Assembly: GCF_018320785.1 (NCBI RefSeq)
Contig: NC_054882.1
Location: forward strand, 25,176,719 to 25,240,718
Length of the DNA stretch: 64,000 bases
Direction of reading: 5' to 3'
From: Cheilinus undulatus
Taxonomy: Eukaryota; Chordata; Actinopteri; Labriformes; Labridae
This document shows positions 56,972-64,000 of this stretch, piece by piece. The notes under the pieces are model-generated. The model saw only the letters and a program-made list of their open reading frames with translations, was not told the DNA's origin and searched no databases. Each line of letters starts with the position of its first letter. Position 1 is the first letter of the stretch. Both the position numbers and the translations under genes were made by a program.

Positions 56972-58884
56972 ACATATCACAATACACGTTGATTTAGGGT
57001 AATAAACATGATGTAATAAACATATCCTACACTGAATTCCCTACAGCAGCTGTTCTTTATTGAAAAGGATAATGGAAAAGGTTTATTTTAAAGATTTTGT
57101 ACACTGTAAACAACCCCAGAGATCCAAGTAAATTAATGTAGTTTTGTTATAATCAATAAGCTAATAATAAGTAAAAATGCAGTAATATTTCACTCTATAC
57201 TTAATACAGCCATCTTTGTTGTCTCTCTTGCTGTTGTTTTGCCTTGTTTTCATATGATATTCTGGTGTCACTTTATTATTTAAACAGCATTACTAACACT
57301 GCCTGACTCAGCTGTCTGAACATGTTATCAGTGCTGCTGATTGTTTCATGTCTTCACAAATAAAGAATAAAAGTGCTTATCATGATCTCCTCTTCAGAAA
57401 TTGAGGGAAACTTTGAGTTAACAGAGTAATTCAGTGCTGGTTGGGATGACACAAGTCACACTAGCTAATGTTGCTAACTGCTAATGTCGTGTGTCAATGA
57501 AGACTGGTGTTGCTGCAGTATTTTACCTTCTTACAGCTTGTGTGACTCATGTCTAACTCCTGACTTTCTGCGGTTTAAAGAAACTTGAAACAATCAAATA
57601 TCTTTGCTTTTAGCATGCTGGCATTAAGTACTGTTTTCCATGTTACTGCTATATGCTGTCTTTTTTGTTATCTGCACCCTGGGGATGTACTGTATATTGT
57701 AAAACTGCTGTCACAGCATTTACAGCTAACATTGCATGTCCTGCGATGTGACTATAAACATGTGCATATCACCATCATGGGTGAAAAAACAAGCAGCACT
57801 TTCTCATTCGGCATGTGTATAATTTACTCATATGGAGGGTAGCTGTGGTTTGCACCAGCTCAAACATAGCCCAGTTTGAATGTAACTTATTTTTATGACA
57901 AAGGTGCTGTACCAGCTGATATAGTTTCAACTTAAATATTTCACCTACTTACTAGGTCGAAAGTCCTCCTTAAAATATGGTTGTCATGTCAATTTTAAAA
58001 GTGGGTTAACTCGGAGGATGATAAAGGGCAAAAGATTTTACTGGCTGTTTGCTGTCAGCGGTATGTTCTCCATGATCAATAACTGTTGTTTTCCACAAGC
58101 GGAGATCATTTCTGCCATACACCATTAGATTATTAGCAGTTTCCCCTCACAGGTTTGTGTGCAACTATGCAGCTTTTTGAGAGTCATGCTATCATTCTGG
58201 ATTGTAGAAAGTGATATCAAACACACAGACACACCAACAATCACACACAGCTGAGATGTCTGGCTGCCTGGACTCATCTTGTCAGGCTCTTAAACTGAAT
58301 CAGAGTATTGACAAGTTGAAGATGTCCTTATGGGATTTAAAAAAAAAAGTTTCATAAACTCCGGCTGTGTTCACGTTGGAGTTCTGCTTTGATGAGACAT
58401 TATTGAACCATTTTTCATCCTCTGGTCTGATGTAGATTATTGGATAGCTTTTCCATGGCCTAGAGGGAAATGATGAGGCTTTAGTGAAAAACTGAATGAC
58501 TCAATCTTTGAAGTTACAGAGGAAAATACTCTTATGCCTCCTGAGTTCAGTGTAGAGCTTTGTGCTAAAGAACCTTTTCTGTTTCCAATCAGCATCATTT
58601 AATGATCAGCAGTGCTGTCAAATGTAATAAAGCATAATCTTAAAAAAAGCATTGATCATAAGGCAGAACGAATAGCAATTAATTAATTCAAAAGTGATAC
58701 GATGTAAATCAAAGTCCATAGCTGTGAAAAACAAACACAAACTTGCAACCTAGAGTGTCAACAAACTTCATTCCTTAGCAGTAAAAAACACCACACAACC
58801 CTCTGTGACCACCTGTAGACATAGACAGTGATCTCTATACATTATCAGTGGCCACAAAGTGGCCACAGTCATGTCCACAGTCCA
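56971..58884. other. No recognisable feature
   Basis: No coding exon, RNA gene or named repeat seen. Confidence 0.35.
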
Positions 58885-59117
58885 CAGTCATGGACGAAAG
58901 TATTCGCACCCCTGGAATTTTTCCAGAAATTGTTGCAATTACAAATGTTTTTGGTATACATGTGTTTATTGCCTTTATGTGAATTGGAACAACACAAAAA
59001 ATCTGAAGAAAAAAAGTCAAAATTGACATCATTTTACACAAAACTCAAAAAATGGGCTGGACAATGGTGTGTTTTCTGGAAAAATTCCAGGGATGCCAAT
59101 ACTTTCGTTTATGACTG
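58885..59117. mobile_element. Tc1-type MITE, 233 bp
   Basis: Ends cagtcatggacgaaagtatt…cgcacccctggaatttttcc and, inverted, ggaaaaattccagggatgcc…aatactttcgtttatgactg, about 40 bp each. TA follows at 59118-59119; the left TA is changed to CA. No coding capacity. Confidence 0.85.
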
Positions 59118-59159
59118 TATAATATGCACACAGGCCTTCTTTACACTGATCTTTATGGT

Positions 59160-60430
59160 ATACAATAAGAGAGTGAACAAGAAATCAATAACAGTCCATT
59201 GTTGTCTTTTCTCTTGATTTCCAGAACCAGGACATTCTGAAGTATCTACTCTGCAAAGGAGTTAAGGGAAAAAAGTTTTTAAAAAATGGCTGCAAGATCC
59301 CAAACAGTGCAGAAATGGTGTCTCTAAAACAAAACCTCAAAAGGTTTTGACAAGCAACAGTAAGAAAAACAACCAAAGGCACATGGAGGAAACCTCTCAG
59401 AAAACGCAAGGCTGGCAGCTTTCAGACTGAGAGCATCAGGCCCAGATACAGAATAGACAGCTACACCTTAGTCATAAGGGGCACACACAAATAGGATTGC
59501 AGGACTTTATTACCAAAAATAATACAACACAATAAACCCTTTTGAAATAATTAACATCATACCTTCATTTCAGAAGAACTCATCAAAACCTAAATGCTTC
59601 AAACAACTGACCAATTTTCAACATCAACAAATATAATCAGCCAGTGCTTGTCAGCACAGTAACAAGATCGTAGTTGTCTAAGCATTCAATCCTTACAGTA
59701 GCATTTTTCTTTAAGAAATAATCTGAAAAAAAAAAACTGTTTCTGTAGGTCAGTTTATTCTTTCATTCTTTTTTGAATATATCCAACTAACACAGGTAGC
59801 TCAGCCTGCAATTTGAAGGCCAATATACTGGCCAGATCCACGTTCAGTTTCAGTTAAAGAAATGGCAGTAGAGAAGTTGGATTAAAGCAGGGTGGGAATC
59901 AAAGGACACATAGCAAGTTGCAGCAAAGTAATGTCTGGAAAACCTGCTCGCTATAGAAAGCACTAGACAGCCCCAAATTCTATATGCATAGATGAACAAC
60001 AGAAGAGTGATCAAGAAATCACCAAACAGTCCAGAAGGCTGACTTTGCTGCCTATAAAGATGATTTCAGGAATATCGTTGTTTTCATTCCTCTTAAATTT
60101 CAGAACCAAGATCTTCTGAAATATTCACTCTACAGAGGAGTAAAGGAGAGGTAAATTAAAAGAATGGAATAGTTAAAAAGGTCAAAAAAATACATTGACA
60201 GTATAATTACAATGCCTGTAAAACAGAATCTCCAAAGGTTTTGAAAAGTAACAGTGAGAACTACACAAGGCACATGGGGAAACCCTTACTGAAATGGAAG
60301 GCTGGCAGCTTTCGTGCTGATAGAGAGCATTGGGCCCAGATGATCTCTGTCAGGCAGAATAGACAGCCACACCTTAGTCATAAGGGACACAAGAAAGCAG
60401 GTCAGAGGGCCTTCATCCCCAACTCCCAAC
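59160..60430. repeat. Two direct copies of an unknown ~350-bp sequence
   Basis: Copy 1 (about 59165-59500) and copy 2 (about 59998-60400) share in order: gagtgaacaagaaatca / gagtgatcaagaaatca; cagaaccaggacattctgaa / cagaaccaagatcttctgaa; ctcaaaaggttttgacaagc / ctccaaaggttttgaaaagt; aaggctggcagctttc; caccttagtcataaggg. Separated by about 860 bp. They may be two ends or two copies of one unknown element; no transposase motif recognised. Confidence 0.6.
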
Positions 60431-61600
60431 ACAGTCACTATATTTTACAATCCACTCATCAAAATCTTGTCAAAATCAACCAAACAACCAACCACTGCAC
60501 CAATAACTTTTCTTTTCTGAACTTTTTTGTGACTGACAGACATCAGTGCACCGTCCCCTTTTGCAGTGTTGCCATGGCCCCTATATGCACCAAACCCCCA
60601 CATGTGCTTCAGTGCTGTTTGCAGCCTTAATTCTTTTTTTTTTTTTTTTTTTTTCTCAGTTGAAAAATCTTGTAGTGCTTCTCTGCACACTGCAAGTAAG
60701 AGTTCCTGCTCCCACGGTGTGTTATTTCATACTATTGTCATCTTATAAGGCTTGTTAATAGCTCATTAGAGAAGGATGTTTTAATGGTACTTTTAAACAG
60801 CAGGATTTCCATAATCACACATGAACATTGCAGAGTAAAGCTAGTATCCCTCATGTAGCAGCTTTATGACTTTTGGATGAAGTCTAAATCAGAGGAAATG
60901 CCAAACCTCTCTCATCCATGCAGGTATCATTTTCTTTTCCGGCACAAACAGAACACTAGCCAGGTAAAACCATGTTTAACAAAACTGTAAACAATAAAGG
61001 AAGAGAAACAACAACACGGAAGCAGTTCTTCTTTTATTTATGGTGATTGCACGTCGTCCTTAGGGGTAGTTTTTCATCTCACAGTCTCTGTCAGTTGATA
61101 AGGTGCAGAGGTCTGCATGTCAGCACAAGTTCACACGTTATTTATGGTTCATTTGTCTGGCACAACAGACGCATCTTTCTCTCTCTCTCTCTGTCATTCC
61201 CACGGTCAGGGGATGAGCCTTCATCCAGCTGCACATTTGACGATGGGAGGAAAAGCTCTTCTGTCATTGTCTGACAAATAGTTTATGTTGTTGATTAGGC
61301 TTTGGTGCAGCCGGGAATTACAAGCTTTCTCCTTTGGAGCATGCTAGATGTAGATAAAAATAAATAAAACGGTGTTAGTAAAAAGTAAATCCAAATATGC
61401 AAGGTTTAACTCTTTACATGAAACTTTGTCACACAATGTGTTGTGTTCTCTTCCCAAAGTTTTTAGTCATGCTAGCAGACTGACTAGGGGCTGAAACAAG
61501 TCTACCACATGTCTTAAATATCTACCTTGTCATGAATCTTGTCCCTTAATTGTGGGCTGTGGCAACATGACAGACTACTTCAGCACTAGGCTTTTGTCAG
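60431..61600. other. No gene recognised
   Basis: Contains a T run at 60632-60654 and a (CT)n tract near 61171-61190. No exon called. Confidence 0.35.
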
Positions 61601-61618
61601 TGAAAGCTGAGAGAGCGT

Positions 61619-62375
61619 AACCTGGCACGCCAGATCGAATATTATTAAATATCCATTGAATGGATATATATATAGCATTCATCAGGGCAGACTGGGAGAA
61701 GAGTGAAAACATCATGTTTTAATAAAGAAATATGGTCCAGCTTTGTTAGCTTTAGCTACAGCTAAAATTAATGTTACTACACAAGCCAATGTCAGTAAGT
61801 TAGCTTTAGCAAGCTTTAGCTAACATAGCTAAAGCTAACATAGCTATGTAGATAACATCTCAGTAGTTTACATAGCTTCTTTGAAAGCTTAGCTTTAACT
61901 ACATTAGCTATATAGTTACATTAGCTATGTAGCTATACTATCCATAGCAATGTGAGCTTTAGCAATGTGAGCTTTAGCAAAGGTAGCCAAAGCTAACTTA
62001 GCTATGTAGATAATTAAGATATGTAGCTTACATAGCTGCTTTTTTAGCTTAGCTTTAGCTAAGTTAGCCATGTTGCTAAGCTCTGTTATATATGTAGCTT
62101 AAGCAGCTAACAGAGCTACTAGCTATGCTTGCTGCATTAGAATGTTTTCATGGATGATGGTTTTATGTCAGTAAGCAGAACTTGGGTTCATTAAAAGATT
62201 TGTAATCAGGTTTTGCAGGTTAGGTTTTTAACATTTAACTTTTGGTATCCTAGCCCTTACCCTAACCCTTAACAGAGGTTTAATCGATTTAATTGTAATT
62301 CTGTTCTAAGGTGTACAGCATCTCAGATAAACGATCTGTGCAATTGACTGTCAGAGATGAAAGGTCTGCAGTCAG
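61619..62375 (+). mobile_element. GCTA-rich element, copy 2
   Basis: The core 61740-62130 is an array of GCTTTAGCTAACATAGCTA-like words, as in copy 1. Its right part matches copy 1 in order: gcaggttaggtttttaacat, tagcccttaccctaaccctt, 'ctcagataaacgatctgtgc' and 'gtcagagatgaaaggtctgc' correspond to 15010-15185. The left inverted repeat was not recognised; instead aacctggcacgccagat (61619) precedes the array. Confidence 0.65.
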
Positions 62376-64000
62376 ACTGTCTTGGACCAGGGAGCTTTGC
62401 TGAGAGCTGCAAAGCATTGTGGGCAGTGTACTCCCATTTCATGCTTAATAATTGGTACACATCTAGGGATTTCCTGCATAAGCAAAATTGCATATATATT
62501 GAGTCATTCTACATACTTAGTTTGACGGGAAAAATATTAAAAACTGTATTTTTGCAAAATGTGTTGCTTATAATTTTCTCTGACACGTACCCCTCTGAAG
62601 CATTAACATCACTTAGAAGTAGTTCGAAATGCACCAATTGTTAAAACAAGGGCTGATACAGATGTTTAAAATGACAATTTAGCCAATGATGATACCAGTG
62701 TTTATTTTTTTCAATACATTTTTTGGTGCAAGTCCCACTTTGGTCTCATTTTTTTGTCATGTTATACAATTAAAATAAATCAGAGTTCATCCAACCTCTG
62801 TCCAGTAAAAATGTCTCTTCTTTGATTTAGCACTTAGATGACATGAAAGCATGACATTGACCGGGCACAACAAGTAAATAGCTGCTACTGACACCATTTC
62901 ATACCGTAGGATTTGCAGAAGGCTGTTGTTTGTCAACAGGGTCAATATTGGCTAATACCAGTGTTAAACTGATGCATCTGTATATCTCTAGAAATTGTCA
63001 GCCTTTATGCTGATGCTCACATTTGCTTGTGTAGCTCATAAATGACATCAGTATTCATTTTAGCCTGTTTCATAACCAGCTGAAAACTTCTCACAGGAGT
63101 TTAAATCTCATTTTTGTCCCCTTTTATTGTAAACTCGAACACCACGGGTGTTTGTGCTCTTATACACCATGTATTTGGCTGTAGCTGAGGCTGATTTTAT
63201 CAGAGTTTTATGAGAGAATGAGAACAGGCGAAAGGATTGAATCAGGGTTTATTGCAAGTTATTGATCTTCTGGCTCCATGCTTAATTGTTTTGTCTCTGT
63301 CACCTCAGGGTGGTATCCTCTCTCTCTCTAACTCTACAAACACACAGATACCTCAGCTTGTTTTTCTGATGCAATGAACGGATTAGTCAGCCTTAGCTAG
63401 CCTTTTCCCTCTGTTTGCTTTTTTCTCTGCTTCTCTGACTCAAACTCAGGTGTATGTTATCACAAGCTTGTGGCTGCTGTACTTACTTCAGCATCTGGGA
63501 TCATAATAACTGCATAGAGCAGAGATTTCACTCACGCTGCTGTCTGGAGGCATAACGCTACTTTCCAAGCCAAACTTCAGTTTGTAATTGCTGCGTTGGC
63601 TTGGCAGCCTGACTTGGGGAGAGGGAGAAGGAGGAGGACAGAAATGAGCAGAGGGACAGGATTAGAGAGCCGTCAGATTAGCAGAGTTCAATAAGCTGCA
63701 GAAGAAATGGATATTATGGGATGACTGTGAGAATGTTGAGTATTTTATATGGGAAAAGAGACTGAAGATCCATGGAGTCTTGTGGATAAACTTGCTGAGT
63801 CATGCTGTGTGACGTTTTGTCCAAATGTTGTGTGAACTGAAAACCACACCAGAGTCAGCCTGTATCCCTCAGCATCCTGCTCTCTTCTGGAGGTGGAGAC
63901 GAAGAGTTGGGCTGTTATCATGGCCAGTCGACAGCATTCAAAGTGAATGAGTGGTCTGATGCAGGAAGGAGAGCAGCTCAATGAGCCGTTAAAGGTCTGT
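62376..64000. other. No recognisable feature
   Basis: No exon, RNA gene or named repeat seen. 63530-64000 is somewhat richer in G/A and may include conserved regulatory sequence, but nothing in it can be named. Confidence 0.35.

Noticed and set aside
61047..61274. 75-codon frame with an AG after a (CT)n tract
   Set aside because: The CT run is a simple repeat that imitates an acceptor; the peptide has no recognisable similarity.
1..64000. tRNA, rRNA, CRISPR arrays or operon-like clusters
   Set aside because: None seen; the window is vertebrate nuclear DNA and the tandem repeats found have no CRISPR-like repeat-spacer pattern.

Overview
This window is nuclear DNA of a ray-finned (teleost) fish. 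The genes have short exons with GT/AG introns and vertebrate-type proteins. The space between them is AT-rich and full of families typical of teleosts: Tc1-like transposons, hAT-like and other short inverted-repeat elements, and 3' ends of LINEs. Nothing bacterial or viral was seen, and there is no CRISPR array. Most of the open reading frames over 60 codons are chance frames or transposon remains.

Three vertebrate genes can be assembled exon by exon. (1) A placental growth factor / VEGF-family gene (pgf) on the + strand, about 11.87-19.23 kb plus 3' UTR. Six exons were found; the signal-peptide exon was not. (2) cipc (CLOCK-interacting pacemaker) on the + strand, with three coding exons from 24.35 to 29.73 kb and a probable promoter near 22.0-22.35 kb. 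(3) zdhhc22 (a DHHC palmitoyltransferase) on the - strand, with a probable 5'-UTR exon at about 41.2-41.34 kb and coding exons at 39.26-38.72 and 34.41-34.14 kb. cipc and zdhhc22 are tail to tail, the arrangement I recall for human 14q24.3. pgf lies just upstream of cipc in the same direction.

Layout: 0-11.8 kb is gene-free and holds several degraded Tc1-like elements, short inverted-repeat elements and a roughly 25-bp minisatellite rich in ATTGG. 11.9-20.6 kb is pgf, whose introns carry two inverted copies of an element with a GCTA-rich core and a nested transposon pair. 20.6-22 kb is repeat-rich intergenic DNA. 22-33.2 kb is cipc, with a Tc1-like deletion derivative in its second coding intron and a probable 1.9-kb element downstream of its stop. 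33.2-41.4 kb is zdhhc22, whose large intron holds an older Tc1-like element with a younger, almost intact one inserted in it. 41.6-64 kb has no recognisable coding gene. It holds LINE fragments, a possible untranslated first exon near 46.7 kb, a four-unit tandem array of about 230 bp at 47.8-48.6 kb, further transposon copies and a third copy of the GCTA-rich element near 62 kb.

The three genes do not form one pathway. pgf encodes a secreted angiogenic ligand, cipc a nuclear repressor of CLOCK:BMAL1, and zdhhc22 a membrane S-acyltransferase. I saw no clearly new gene system. The most unusual structure is the pair of inverted GCTA-rich elements flanking the two VEGF-domain exons of pgf.
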